This document shows positions 10,291 to 21,202 of a stretch of 64,000 nt of DNA, piece after piece. Numbering within the stretch: position 1 is the stretch's first letter; every line of letters starts with the position of its first letter. The notes under the pieces were generated by a model. It made no database searches and had not been told where the DNA came from. It saw only the letters and a program-made list of their open reading frames with translations. A program made the translations under genes and the position numbers. The DNA comes from Microglena sp. YARC (Eukaryota; Chlorophyta; Chlorophyceae; Chlamydomonadales; Chlamydomonadaceae), in contig CM039462.1 of the NCBI GenBank assembly GCA_022414725.1, positions 129,416,363-129,480,362 on the forward strand, read 5' to 3'.

Positions 10291-10408
10291 ACCCTCGTGC
10301 TTCCGTGTTATAAAATTGGATGGTCGGCAGGCTGTGCTGCTGTCCAGTCTCGGCAGTGATTTGCTGAGTTTATGTAGCGAACCCTCTCTCCTCTCTCTCT
10401 CTCATCTC
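10291..10408 (+). repeat. Dispersed repeat E, plus-strand copy
   Basis: Shares ACCCTCGTGCTTCCGTGTTATAAAA-type sequence (abridged) and TCTCGGCAGTGATTTGCTGAG plus a trailing CT tract with 8094-8217 (inverted) and 10995-11115. Duplicate: 34548-34665. Confidence 0.5.
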
Positions 10409-10994
10409 TAGAGGAGGCAAAGTACGCACAAGTCTGAGTCCCATCATGGGCATGTGTCGTCTGCCGACAGGCGCCAGTGCCAGGTATGGCCTGCGCGCCG
10501 CAATGGGGCACTGTGCTATACAGATCTCATCTCTATATGTATCGCACTACACTACTGTATACGGTGACTTCAGCTAGCTCCGGCCTATGCTATGGTGTCC
10601 TTAACTTCACGTCCTGTGAGTAACTGTATTACACGGATGTAACAATTTCAATTTCAATTTCGCACTGCTGTTAGTTTTATCTATCTTCATCTACTGTTAA
10701 CAGATGCACCTGCAGTGACGTATATAGAAAACTACAGTAAATAGGCTGCCATGTAAGAGCTCTTTGCCTCTCTCTTTGTTTGACTGTTGGAAACTCTGTG
10801 TGTTTTTGTCTTGTTTCGCTTTCTTGTGGTTCTCTCTAGCTAGGACATGGACACTCTTCGCTTTTCTACACTATACTTATATTTCGCTTCCTTCGCTCCA
10901 TGCTTGTTCTGCATGCTTTTGTAGTTCGCTATGTTTTTTCTTCGAAGCCCTTTTATGAGCCTTGTCATTCGCATTTCGGAGTTTACCTTCTAAA
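10409..10994. other. No gene seen
   Basis: T-rich, with a short AATTTC triple repeat near 10648. No coding support. Confidence 0.4.
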
Positions 10995-11115
10995 CCAGGT
11001 TCTGAGATGTATGTTGCCTGAACCCTCGCTTTTATAAAACTGCCCAGCTGCCCCGGCGCTGTTCGGTCTGGGCATTGATTTTTGCTGAGTATGTAACAAT
11101 ATCCTGTCTCTCTGG
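10995..11115 (+). repeat. Dispersed repeat E, second plus-strand copy
   Basis: CCAGGTTCTGAG, CTTTTATAAAACTG and GGCATTGATTTTTGCTGAGT occur in the same order as on the minus strand at 8094-8217. Duplicate: 35253-35373. Confidence 0.55.
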
Positions 11116-11126
11116 ATACACTGATA

Positions 11127-11222
11127 CAGTTCAGGGTACTTCCATTCACCAAATTGGCCAGCGCTTTAGCGCAGTTTTGTTTTGCGCTTTAGCGCGCATA
11201 ACAAAACTGCGCTTTGCAGTGC
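11127..11222 (+). repeat. Dispersed palindromic repeat F
   Basis: CAGGGTACTTCC, ACCAAATTGGCCAGCGCT and a GCGCAGTTTTGTT/AACAAAACTGCGC inverted repeat. A diverged, inverted copy lies at 61594-61664 inside the AACCC-rich intron. Duplicate: 35385-35480. Confidence 0.55.
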
Positions 11223-11864
11223 AACAAGCGCAGAAATGCTTGCTGCGCCCACAGGGGGTTGCAAAAAACTGCGCGAAACGGGCAGTGGGGCTCAAAAAGG
11301 CAGCGTTTGGAAGTACCAGGGGTGCAATTCCCAACTCACATGCACCGTTCAAGTTGCCAACTGATGTTGCCAGAATCTTGGTCCTACGATTATGCTGTTT
11401 TTTTGCTACATAAATGCATGCGCCTGCATGTTTCCCTTTTCCTGCTCCTCTTTTATGGGTGAGATGCATTGGTGCGCTCCAGGATTTCTTACGTCATAGA
11501 ACCCCCTTTCTCCATATTACAGCTGTGCTTAGTTTGTTGATGTTTTTTTTAAGTTGAGGTCGTGTTTGTAGCCTCTGATGTACGGGCAGGGCTTTGTACT
11601 GGCTGCAGAAACTATGAGGTGCTTATATAGGCAACAGGTCTGCCCTGTGTGGTGGATTCCCTCGCCCCTGCTATGTGCTTGCTTGTGGAGTCTTGCTAGT
11701 TTGTTTTTCTTTCTTCTGGAATCTCCCTTTACTCCATGGGGTACCTACCCACATACTAAAGCGCACCAGTAGGAATTCGATCAGACAAAGCTGTGGGCCG
11801 CACAATATGTGGTGCCCTCTGCGCTCTGCAAAACACATATCTTTAAAGTATTGTTTGAGGCAAA
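11223..11864. other. No gene seen
   Basis: No gene is supported. The right part leads into the SDR stop-codon-edge array. Confidence 0.4.
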
Positions 11865-12377
11865 TTACCACACATTCTGTGTAACGTCATAAGCATACAA
11901 CTTCCATGTACCTTCGTCACTTTCACCTTTTTAAAGCACTGTTTTAGGAAAAATTACCGCACAATTTGTGTGCCATAATAAGCATACAACTTCCCTGTAC
12001 CGTCTTCACTGTCATATATTTAAAGCATTATTTTAGGCAAATTTACCACAAATTTTCCGAACCATCGTGGGCACCAAACTTCCATGTTCCTGTCACTGGC
12101 ATAACACTCTAAACTACAAAAATATACACAGACAAATCATCTCTAAACACATCGTAAGCATACAATTCCCAGGTATCATGGTCGCTGGCATCTATTTAAA
12201 GCATTGTTTGAGGCAAATTTACCACACAATTCTTGAACCATCGAGGGCACCAAACTTTCCCCCTGTTTCTTTGTCACTGGCATAACACCCTAAACTACAA
12301 AATATACACAAACAAGACATAAACACATCCTTAGCATACAATTCCCAGGTATCTTTGTCCCTGGCATCTATTCAAAT
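11865..12377 (-). repeat. Tandem copies of the SDR terminal exon 3' end, stop codon included
   Basis: On the minus strand, units of about 89 bp each contain a version of the exon end GKFFAYDGTEIVW-stop. Examples are WKFGAHDGSENLW-stop, GKLYAYYGTQIVR-stop, WKLYAYDVTQNVW-stop and GKFGALDGSRIVW-stop. TAA codons fall at 12219, 12043, 11954 and 11865 (lowest coordinate of each); intervening partial units lack the stop region. Each is followed by a remnant of the post-stop sequence (AAATTTGCCT). They lie directly downstream of the exon and in its orientation. Confidence 0.8.
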
Positions 12378-12576
12378 TTACCACACAATTTCTGTGCCAT
12401 CATAAGCAAAAAACTTCCCTGTATCTGCTTCACTGGCATTCCACACTACATTCAACATTTGGTCGCAGCTGTACTCTACAGGGAACAGCTTTTCCGGTTT
12501 TACATTTTTCTGGAAAGGCACACTTAGATCTGAGTTGGTGGTGCCTGGGTGCATGCTCATTGACATGCAGCCGTAC
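12378..12576 (-). pseudogene. SDR terminal exon, orphan copy 1
   Basis: This copy of the last coding exon of the short-chain dehydrogenase is 199 nt long with TAA. After an acceptor (CCAATCAG on the minus strand) it translates as YGCMSMSMHPGTTNSDLSVP and onward to AYDGTEIVW. MHPGT-x2-DLS-x-PFQKNV is the typical C-terminal segment of C-factor-like SDRs, after the YxxxK catalytic exon. It is intact and differs from the copy at 36643-36841 by one residue (Ser for Thr in TNTDL). No exon 1 or intact exon 2 lies upstream before the next eL21 copy, so it is stranded by the tandem duplication, unless transcription crosses the satellite and copia element. Confidence 0.75.
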
Positions 12577-12582
12577 CTGATT

Positions 12583-12648
12583 GGAGAGAGAGAGAGAGAT
12601 TGTGTGTGTAAGAGAGAGTGAGGATGTGTTAGAGAGTGTGTGGGTATG

Positions 12649-12730
<82 letters not shown>

Positions 12731-13377
12731 TGTGTGTGTAAGAGAGAGTGTGTGTGTGTTAGAGAGTGTGTGTGTAAGAGAGAGTGTGGGTGTGTTAGAG
12801 TGTGTGTGTAAGAGAGTGTGTGTGTAAGAGAGAGTGTGGGTGTGTTAGAGAGAGTGTGGGTGTGTTAGAGTGTGTGTGTAAGAGAGTGTGTGTGTGTTAG
12901 ATTGTGTGTGTGTAAGAGAGAGTGTGTGTGTGTGCTCGAGTGTGTGTGTGTAAGAGAGAGTGTGGGTGTGTTCGAGTGTGTGTGTGTAAGAGAGAGTGTG
13001 TGTGTGTTAGAGTGTGTGTGTGTAAGAGAGAGTGTGTGTGTTAGAGTGTGTGTGTGTAAGAGAGTGTGTGTGTGTTAGAGTGTGTGTGTGTAAGAGAGAG
13101 TGTGTGTGTGTGCTCGAGTGTGTGTGTGTAAGAGAGAGTGTGGGTGTGTTCGAGTGTGTGTGTGTAAGAGAGAGTGTGTGTGTGTTAGAGTGTGTGTGTG
13201 TAAGAGAGAGTGTGTGTGTGTTAGAGTGTGTGTGTGTAAGAGAGAGTGTGTGTGTGTTAGAGTGTGTGTGTGTAAGAGAGAGTGTGTGTGTGTTAGAGTG
13301 TGTGTGTGTAAGAGAGAGTGTGTGTGTGTTCAAGTATGCGTGTGCGTGTGTGTAAGAGAGAGTGTGGGTGTGTTAGA

Positions 13378-13418
<41 letters not shown>

Positions 13419-13423
13419 AGAGA
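12583..13423. repeat. GA and GTGTGT(A/T)AGAGAG microsatellite
   Basis: Long GAGA and GTGT runs alternate in a roughly 35-40-bp composite unit. On the minus strand it forms a very long pyrimidine-rich tract just upstream of the SDR terminal exon acceptor. Confidence 0.9.
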
Positions 13424-13461
13424 TCTTTAGATATGGAATGAGTTTTTGTGTTACGGAGGGA

Positions 13462-13490
13462 CCCCCCCCCCCCCCCCCCCCCCCCCCTTC
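13462..13490. repeat. Poly-C tract
   Basis: About 30 consecutive C residues, equivalent to 37687-37716. Confidence 0.9.
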
Positions 13491-13629
13491 CCACGCCCAC
13501 CCCCCTTCACTAGATCTTAGTTAATTGGCTTACTGTACTTTCTCGCTAATAGGGTTGACTAGATGACTTATTCCTAATGATATTTTTGGTGTTTTTGATT
13601 ACTGTGTGGCTGGACCACAATTAAATTGT

Positions 13630-13740
<111 letters not shown>

Positions 13741-13769
13741 TTTTCTGGAAAGGCACACAAAAGCAACAG

Positions 13770-16480
13770 TGCAACTGACCTCTTCATCTCAATGCTAGTG
13801 GTCTTTGTTAAGCGCATTCCTCGACATCCGCTATGACAACCAGCCCCCCAGGCCCGTTATCACAGCAATTCAGTGCGACATATATCACTTTACCAGCACC
13901 GCAGCATCTCAACTCACCTCTTCCTCTCAATGCTAGTGGTCTTCGAATAAAACTGCAACTACACACCCAAACACTGCAACTGACCTCTTCATCTCAATGC
14001 TAGTGGTCTTCGACTAAAACTGCAACTACACATCCTATAACCCCACACCCTAAAACAGCACGCCCTACAACTACAACCGACCTCTTCATCTCAATGCTAG
14101 TGGTCATCAACTAAAACTGCATCTACACACCCGACAACTGCGCACCCTACAACTGCACACCCTATAACTGCACACCCTAAAACTGCAACTGACCTCTTCA
14201 TCTCAATGCTAGTGGTCGTCAACTAAAACTTCGACTGCACACCCTATAACTGCGACTGACCTCTTCATCTCAATGCTAGTGGTCTTTGTGAACTGGTAAG
14301 CGCACTCTTCGAAATCTGGTATGAGATCCAGCCCCCGGGCCCACCCTAACAGCCATACAGTGCCAAATAGCAACATATATCAGCGACGCAGCACCTCACC
14401 TAGCACACCCTAAGACAGCTCACCCTAAAACTGCACACCCTAAAACACTACAGCACCTCACCTAGCACACCCTAAAACAGCACACCCTAAAGCACTACAG
14501 CACCTCACCTAGCACACCCTAAAACAGCACACCCTAAAGCACTACAGCACCTCACCTAGCTCACCAAAAAACTTCACACCCTAAAAGTGCACTCCCTAAA
14601 ACTGCGACTGACCTCTTCATCTCAATGCTAGTGGTCTTCGACGAAAACTGCGACTGCTCACCCTACAGCATAATAAACTGCACACCCCGAACTGCAACTG
14701 ACCTCTTCATCTCAATGCTAGTGGTCATCGACTAAAACTGCACACCCTACAACTGCACACCCTAAAAACTTCACACCCTAGAACTGCACACCCTTAATCT
14801 GCAACTGACCTCTTCATCTCAATGCTAGTGTTTTTCGACTAAAACTGCGACTGCGCACCCTAAAAAATCACACCTTTCAACTGCACACCCTAAAACTGCA
14901 ACTGACCTCTTCATCTCAATGCTAGTGGTCTTCGACGAAAACTGCGACTGCTCACCCTACAACTGCGCATACTAAACTGCACACCCTAAAACTGCAACTG
15001 ACCTCTTCATCTCAATGCTAGTGGTCATCGACTAAAACTGCAACTACACACCCTAAAACTGCTTACCCTACAACTGCACACCCTTAATCTGAAACCGACC
15101 TCTTCATCTCAATGCTAGTGGTCATCGACTAAAACTGCAACTACACACCCTAAAACTGCTTACCCTACAACTGCACACCCTTAATCTGCAACCGACCTCT
15201 TCATCTCAATGCTAGTGGTCTTCGACTAAAACTGCACACCCTATAACTGCACACCCTAAAAATTTCACACCCTACAACTGCACACCCTTAATCTGCAACC
15301 GACCTCTTTATCTCAATGCTAGTGGTCTTCGACTAAAACTGCACACCCTATAACTGCACACCCTACAACTGCACACCCTAAAACTGCAACTGACCTCTTC
15401 ATCAAAATGCTAGTGGTCTTCATCTAAAACTGCGACTACACACCCTATAACTGCGACTGACCTCTTCATCTCAATGCTAGTGGTCTTTGTGAACTGGTAA
15501 GCGCACTCATCGAAATCTGGTATGATATCCAGCCCCCCGGGTCCACCCTAACAGCCATACAGTGCCAAATAGCAACATATATCAGCGACACAGCACCTCA
15601 CCTAGCACACCCTAAGACAGCTCACCCTAAAACTGCACACCCTAAAACACTACAGCACCTCACCTAGCACACCCTAAAACAGCACACCCTAAAGCACTAC
15701 AGCACCTCACCTAGCACACCCTAAAACAGCACACCCTAAAGCACTACAGCACCTCACCTAGCTCACCAAAAAACTTCACACCCTAAAAGTGCACTCCCTA
15801 AAACTGCGACTGACCTCTTCATCTCAATGCTAGTGGTCTTCGACGAAAACTGCGACTGCTCACCCTACAGCATAATAAACTGCACACCCCGAACTGCAAC
15901 TGACCTCTTCATCTCAATGCTAGTGGTCATCGACTAAAACTGCAACTACACACCCTAAAACTGCTTACCCTACAACTGCACACCCTTAATCTGCAACTGA
16001 CCTCTTCATCTCAATGCTAGTGTTTTTCGACTAAAACTGCGACTGCGCACCCTAAAAAATCACACCTTTCAACTGCACACCCTAAAACTGCAACTGACCT
16101 CTTCATCTCAATGCTAGTGGTCTTCGACGAAAACTGCGACTGCTCACCCTACAACTGCGCATACTAAACTGCACACCCTAAAACTGCAACTGACCTCTTC
16201 ATCTCAATGCTAGTGGTCATCGACTAAAACTGCAACTACACACCCTAAAACTGCTTACCCTACAACTGCACACCCTTAATCTGAAACCGACCTCTTCATC
16301 TCAATGCTAGTGGTCATCGACTAAAACTGCAACTACACACCCTAAAACTGCTTACCCTACAACTGCACACCCTTAATCTGCAACCGACCTCTTCATCTCA
16401 ATGCTAGTGGTCTTCGACTAAAACTGCACACCCTATAACTGCACACCCTAAAAATTTCACACCCTACAACTGCACACCCT
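13770..16480 (-). repeat. Satellite block 2, left part
   Basis: Same minus-strand core (KTTSIEMKRS plus donor) as block 1. The first unit (13770-13870) keeps a longer, decayed version of exon 2. The larger period here is about 1.2 kb: a landmark (GTGAACTGGTAAGCGCAC) recurs at 14288 and 15487, and again at about 23595 beyond the copia insertion. Confidence 0.85.
16476..16480. repeat. Target-site duplication, left (ACCCT)
   Basis: ACCCT precedes the left LTR and follows the right LTR (23389-23393). Uninterrupted sister units in the satellite have a single ACCCT followed by TAATCTGCAACC, for example at 39455-39459. Confidence 0.85.
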
Positions 16481-16804
16481 TATCAGCATGTATAGCGGTG
16501 CTCTCACGCGTTTTATGACTTGGTGACTACTTATGTACTCCCTTAGAACTATCGGCTCTCCTGAGCCAGCTTCCCGTGGGACTGAGTCATCTTGAGATGA
16601 CTCAGTGGCAGCTTCCTGTCACCTACGTCTCCGGTCTGATCTGTACCCTGTTAGGTTCCTGTCTACCGCATCCTTTCACCACAGGTGCCCCTTTATGGGT
16701 CTCCTGTGTCTGTAACGTTATCCTTGTCTCCGTGTATAGATTGGTGCGTCTGTTCCGCTGCTTTAATCTACTGTCCACTCTACCGGAGTGATTTCAAGCT
16801 GATA
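16481..16804 (+). repeat. Left LTR
   Basis: Starts TATCAGC and ends GCTGATA, a 7-bp perfect terminal inverted repeat. The ends are TA...TA rather than the usual TG...CA. It contains a perfect palindromic segment GACTGAGTCATCTTGAGATGACTCAGT-like (GAGTCATC/GATGACTC) at about 16583-16605. Confidence 0.9.
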
Positions 16805-16825
16805 GGTTACTGGGCTCCTCATCAC
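16805..16825 (+). promoter_or_regulatory. Putative primer-binding site
   Basis: GGTTACTGGGCTCC directly follows the left LTR. It resembles the GGTTATGGGCCCAG site of copia-type elements that prime from the anticodon region of a cleaved initiator tRNA-Met (family knowledge). The match is imperfect, so this is an inference. Confidence 0.35.
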
Positions 16826-16835
16826 TACCACTGCT

Positions 16836-18410
16836 TTGATAATGCAACTTCCGCGAGGGCCTCCTGCCGGCTTTGTGAAACTTACCAAACTTAATGGTGT
16901 TTCATGGGCTCGTGGGATCCGCAGTGTCATTTTGAGCAATGGATGCGACCGAATCCTCCCAACGGGGGTGAAGGTTCCTCTAGATTGGCTAGACGACTGC
17001 GCGCCAGCGGCCTCTGCTGCCGGAGAGGAGGGTCCTTCCGCCATCAAGGAAGTAACCCCCCCCGATCAATCCTCCAACTTTACGGTTCCTTCTCTCAATG
17101 TTCGACGCCTGTCCTCTGATGTTGAGGATGTCCTGATGAAGCTGTGTTGTGTACAGACACAGATCATCCGTTGTGCATCAGACCCGCAGCCTCATTGCGT
17201 CCCCTTCAATTATGATGAAGACTACTCTACTACTACTGATGATGAGGAGGACTTGAAGAGTGCTACGAGTGCTGACTTCGGTGGCGTGACCCCATCTGCT
17301 GCTGCCACTCGTGTCTTTGAGACTTCCGCTGTTTCGCCGGTGTATGAGCCTGCTGATCAGCAGATGCCTAATCGAGAGCTTTCGCCTGTGTATCAGCCTC
17401 AGCCTTCGTCGGCGCCTCCCTTTGAGCCTGTTCCCCCGGCTTACCCGGAGGTGGCTAAGCCCACTTTCTTGAAGGGCTTTGCTTCTTTTTCCTCTGCATC
17501 TGCCCCCATGGAGCGTGGCCTCCCTGGCTACCACACTCGCTCTCGCGAGGCTGCTGTTTCCTCTGCACGCACCTCTGCTGCTGGTGCCTCCCTGGAACCC
17601 CCTCCGCCTCCGCCGGTGGAGCTGCCTCCTGCCCCTGGCCCTCCTCCTATGCTATATACGCGGTCATGCGAATCTTGGGAGCATCTGCTCACTGGTGGAT
17701 CTCCTCCGACTTTGAACTTGCGGGACTACCGCCTGATCAACCAGGATCGACGGGATGGTGAGTCCTTGAACCGCTCTTTGTACGGTCGGATGGATATGCA
17801 GGCTACAATGGCAAATGTTAGTGTGAAGCTGAGGCATCGCCGAGTGATGGCTTTCTCTGAGCTTGGTACCAGGTGTCGTTCTTTTCTTGGTCCAGTCACT
17901 TCTGGGATTCTGTATCCCCCAGATCATGGTGTTTCCTTTGGTGGTACGAGGCGTAGTGATCACGAGAAGCTTGGTTATCAGTTTGTGCGAGTGCCTGTCC
18001 CTCTGTGTCCTGTTAGCCCAGATTTCGAGCTGCTTATGAGTGTTGCGAGGTCCATTCCTGTGATTAGGAACATAGACGACCAGCGCGCTCTTGACGCTGG
18101 TCTTGCTGCGGAGTATTTCATGGACATTCGTAGGTCCTTGGCTCCTGTCCCTTCTGCGAATGGAGCTGGGTCTAATACCCTCATTCATGGTGAGTCTCGG
18201 TTTGATCCTGCACTGTTGGGGTTCAGTGCACTGCCTCTCGAACGTCAGGAGTTCATGTGTTTAACTATGATGCTCGCGAACATGGAGGACGATATGGTCA
18301 AGGTATACCAGGACTTTGCCACCCCTCGGGATATCCTTTTGGATATCCGGAAGACGCAGTCTGATGCCCTTGCCTCTAGAGTCCCCTCTCATGCGTATCG
18401 AACTTCATAA
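16836..18410 (+). CDS. Copia gag, first part (524 codons)
   Basis: The first long frame of the element starts about 30 bp after the LTR. The N-terminal half has no recognised domain and includes an acidic stretch near residues 125-140 (YDEDYSTTTDDEEDLK). A Pro/Ala-rich linker with PPPPPP follows near residues 255-275. The C-terminal third ends in a segment (YQDFATPRDILLDI) typical of the start of the copia gag UBN2-type region. The frame then stops, and the domain continues in another frame from about 18350-18400, which shows a frameshift inside gag. Confidence 0.7.
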   Translation: MIMQLPRGPPAGFVKLTKLNGVSWARGIRSVILSNGCDRILPTGVKVPLDWLDDCAPAASAAGEEGPSAIKEVTPPDQSSNFTVPSLNVRRLSSDVEDVLMKLCCVQTQIIRCASDPQPHCVPFNYDEDYSTTTDDEEDLKSATSADFGGVTPSAAATRVFETSAVSPVYEPADQQMPNRELSPVYQPQPSSAPPFEPVPPAYPEVAKPTFLKGFASFSSASAPMERGLPGYHTRSREAAVSSARTSAAGASLEPPPPPPVELPPAPGPPPMLYTRSCESWEHLLTGGSPPTLNLRDYRLINQDRRDGESLNRSLYGRMDMQATMANVSVKLRHRRVMAFSELGTRCRSFLGPVTSGILYPPDHGVSFGGTRRSDHEKLGYQFVRVPVPLCPVSPDFELLMSVARSIPVIRNIDDQRALDAGLAAEYFMDIRRSLAPVPSANGAGSNTLIHGESRFDPALLGFSALPLERQEFMCLTMMLANMEDDMVKVYQDFATPRDILLDIRKTQSDALASRVPSHAYRTS

Positions 18411-18996
18411 TGCGCACATGGGCCCTTCTGACCGTGTCGATGATTTCTTTCGCATGGTCCGCAGTCTGTGCACTGACCTCCGCAGTGCTGGACATCCTGT
18501 CACTCAGCGCCACGCCATGGAAACCATTGTGAATGGGATCCGTTTGATCCGATTTGAATCGCTGCGGATCCAGTACGGTATGATGTTGGCTAACAGACAG
18601 ACTGTAGATTACTGGTCTTGTCTGGAGGCATATCGGTCTCTCAACATTTTGAACATTGCTCTCCCCAGGTCCGACTCCAGGCATCCTGGTTGGTCCCGGG
18701 ACGCTCCCCAGGTTCCTGCCAATGCTGCTGCGTTTCAGCGTGGGCAGGGATCTGGTTCTCAGGGTTCTGGTTCCAACAAGCGACGTCTGGATTGCACTTG
18801 GGGCCCATGCCTCAGCAAGACGACCCACTCGGAGGATCGCTGTTTCACGAAGCATCCGCACCTGCGTAAGACCAAGCCTGGTGCACCGGTTACCAATCCG
18901 GTGCCCATGGCCTTGGCCCTTCCAGGTGTGCTTACTCCGCGGCAGCTGGCCTCCTTGCAGGCTCAGATTGATGGGTATGCTTTGGACAAGAAATAG
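18316..18996 (+). CDS. Copia gag, second part with unusual zinc knuckle
   Basis: Continues the gag core in the +1 frame (MRIELHNAHMGPSDRVDDFF onward). It then has a Gly/Ser/Gln-rich stretch and a candidate zinc knuckle, CTWGPCLSKTTHSEDRC. The spacing is C-x4-C-x5-H-x4-C, not the usual C-x2-C-x4-H-x4-C. It ends at TAG 18994-18996. The same frame resumes in the protease part after a further in-frame TGA, so gag and pol share a frame here but are separated by two stops. Confidence 0.7.
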   Translation: MPPLGISFWISGRRSLMPLPLESPLMRIELHNAHMGPSDRVDDFFRMVRSLCTDLRSAGHPVTQRHAMETIVNGIRLIRFESLRIQYGMMLANRQTVDYWSCLEAYRSLNILNIALPRSDSRHPGWSRDAPQVPANAAAFQRGQGSGSQGSGSNKRRLDCTWGPCLSKTTHSEDRCFTKHPHLRKTKPGAPVTNPVPMALALPGVLTPRQLASLQAQIDGYALDKK

Positions 18997-19047
18997 GAGG
19001 TACGCTCTGTCCTTTTCTCTTGCACTGCGAAATTTTCAAATGTCTGA

Positions 19048-20217
19048 AGCCCGAGCCTGTCTGAGGGTGTCTGGCATGTTGATTCTGGAGCTGGGATGTC
19101 AATCACGGGTGATATGTCTTTGTTCACTGTGTTTCATGCTTCTGAGACTGGGCCAGCAGTTAAATTTGGTGATGGTGTGGTTCAACGGTCTGTGGGTCAG
19201 GGTTCTATTGTGTTATGTAGTGATTGGTTACCAACACCAATCACTTTAACCAATGTTCTCTACATCCCACACTGTCCGGTGAACCTCATGTCAGTAAATG
19301 CTGTTGCCCATGCTCACAACTGCAAGATTTCTTTTGATAGTCTTAGTTGTACTGCCACACAGGGCTCTTCTGTTCTGTGGTCTTTCCCTGCCTCCAGTGA
19401 TGGTGTGTACAAGTTTGCATGTAGGCCTTGTCACACCCCTCGTGGCCGTTTGTATGGTGCTGAAGATTATCCAGCTTTTGCTCTTGATGTTGATGAGGAT
19501 GGTGGAGTTGTGATCCCTACCACTCCTGAATGGTTGTGGCATAGGCGGCTGGGTCACCCTGGCTATGATGCCATGCACAACCTTGTAAGGAAGGGTTTGG
19601 TTCAGAACTTACCCCTCACTCTCCAACAGGTGCAAAGACTGTCTAAGATCCCATGTGATGCTTGTCAGAAGGCAAAGGGAAAACGTATCCCTTTTCCTAA
19701 AGAAAGCAAAACTAGGATCCGTGCCCCATTACAACGCCTTCACTTGGACATCATGGGGCCATTTAATATTAGGGGCTTGCGTAGGGAGTTTTATGTTCTG
19801 TGTCTCACTGACCAATACTCTGGCTATGCTGAGGTCTTGTGCTTGAGAACCAGGGATGAAGCTCCCTTAGCAGTTCAAACTACCATCCTCAGATGGATGA
19901 CTCAGCTGCATAGATTTGTTTTCAAGTGTCTTAGGTCTGACAGGGCTAAGGAATTTATAGTGAAGTGGTTCGAGGATTGGTTAGAATCGGTTGGTGCTGT
20001 GCATGAATTGTCCATGGCTTACACTGCTCAGCAGAATGCGACTGTGGAACGGTACAATGGGGTCCTTCAGAACGTAGCTAGGAGCATTCACTTGGAGTCT
20101 AAACTCACTAAGTCCTTCTGGCCCTATGCCTTCCTCGCCGCGTGTTACCTACGCAACCGGCTGCCTAATCAGGGTGACAAGACTCCTTATGAGTTGTTCT
20201 TTTGGGGTTCTACCTGA
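19048..20217 (+). CDS. Copia pol: protease and integrase
   Basis: Open from just after an in-frame TGA (19045-19047). The aspartic protease motif DSGAG is at 19081-19095, preceded by VWHV as in copia proteases. The integrase zinc-binding HHCC follows: WHRRLGHPGYDAMH with CDACQKAKG. The integrase core carries D in LDIMGP, D in RSDRAKEF and E in NATVERYN, the D,D-35-E triad. The frame ends about 12 codons after TPYELF, where homology switches to the +1 frame at a TTTTGGGG run near 20200. Catalytic residues are all present. Confidence 0.85.
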   Translation, partial: SPSLSEGVWHVDSGAGMSITGDMSLFTVFHASETGPAVKFGDGVVQRSVGQGSIVLCSDWLPTPITLTNVLYIPHCPVNLMSVNAVAHAHNCKISFDSLSCTATQGSSVLWSFPASSDGVYKFACRPCHTPRGRLYGAEDYPAFALDVDEDGGVVIPTTPEWLWHRRLGHPGYDAMHNLVRKGLVQNLPLTLQQVQRLSKIPCDACQKAKGKRIPFPKESKTRIRAPLQRLHLDIMGPFNIRGLRREFYVLCLTDQYSGYAEVLCLRTRDEAPLAVQTTILRWMTQLHRFVFKCLRSDRAKEFIVKWFEDWLESVGAVHELSMAYTAQQNATVERYNGVLQNVARSIHLESKLTKSFWPYAFLAACYLRNRLPNQGDKTPYELFFWGST

Positions 20218-21058
20218 TGTATCGTTATTGCGCGTGTTCGGGTGCCCATGCTATGTTACCTTAGTGAATGGGAAGAAGCGCAATAAGCTTGACGAAAGGG
20301 CGTTATCTGGTAGACTGGTTGGGTATTCTCTGGTGAGTAAGGGTTATTTTGTTTGGGTTCCTAAGTTGCGCCAGGTGGTAGAGAGTCGTGATGTGCTCTT
20401 CTATGAACAGTTTAGCTATAACTGTATCCCTGGGCTTTTTCCCTATGATGGATCTCAGTATTTTTCTCGCACCCCTGCCGCTATCATCGGTAAAGGGCTT
20501 GATACTACTGACAATGTCCTGGGCCCTTTACCAACCCCGATTGTTGACCGCTTTACTGGTCATGGGATGACGATGCGTCCCAGGCCAGGTAATGATGGTG
20601 CTGTATCGCGTGCGGCGGCATTGGGCCAGGGGGAGTCTGATGTTCCTTCAAGCTCTAATTTATTCGAATCTCAGGGGGTCGCCGGGCCTTCCTCTGCGCC
20701 ACGTTTCGTCGGTGAAGTCGTAGGATTAGGACAGCCTCGGGTCATAGTGGAACCTAGTACAGGTCCACTGCCCACTAGTCGCCACCCCCCGTCCACCTAT
20801 TCGGATAGCTTCGCGGGAGTGGTTGATCACTTCACCCCCTGCTATACCTGGTGGTTATACCGGACCAGGCATTGCGACGATGTGGCCGTCACAGATGATG
20901 TGAGTGATGACCTCGAACACTGGTCCGGGTCAGATACTGCGTATGGCTGGGGGTGTTCCAGTGTACCCAGGCTTCGACGATTTAGAGGCAAAGGAGGCCG
21001 GCCTTGTTCAACCACGCATGAGTGCTGCGCTGGGGGCTTTATTACCGGTTACTGCTGA
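20126..21058 (+). CDS. Copia pol: integrase C-terminal region
   Basis: Homology resumes in this frame at about 20205 with LLRVFGCPCYV, KLDERALSGRLVGYS and KGYFVWVP, the conserved C-terminal integrase segment of copia elements. A poorly conserved linker rich in Ser, Pro and Gly follows. The frame stops at TGA 21056-21058, before the reverse transcriptase. Confidence 0.75.
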   Translation: MPSSPRVTYATGCLIRVTRLLMSCSFGVLPDVSLLRVFGCPCYVTLVNGKKRNKLDERALSGRLVGYSLVSKGYFVWVPKLRQVVESRDVLFYEQFSYNCIPGLFPYDGSQYFSRTPAAIIGKGLDTTDNVLGPLPTPIVDRFTGHGMTMRPRPGNDGAVSRAAALGQGESDVPSSSNLFESQGVAGPSSAPRFVGEVVGLGQPRVIVEPSTGPLPTSRHPPSTYSDSFAGVVDHFTPCYTWWLYRTRHCDDVAVTDDVSDDLEHWSGSDTAYGWGCSSVPRLRRFRGKGGRPCSTTHECCAGGFITGYC

Positions 21059-21202
21059 TACTGCTGATATCCCCGCTGCCCATGTACAAGTACACTGCTT
21101 GTTACGTGGGGGCTTTTATTTCTACCTCTACTGAACTCTCTTATAAAGCTGCAATGTTACCTACCAACCCAGACAGAGATCTCTGGCTGCAGGCTATGAA
21201 GG

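Noticed and set aside
12581..13405. Open frames rich in VCVRES/CVRECV
   Set aside because: Translations of GT/GA microsatellite.
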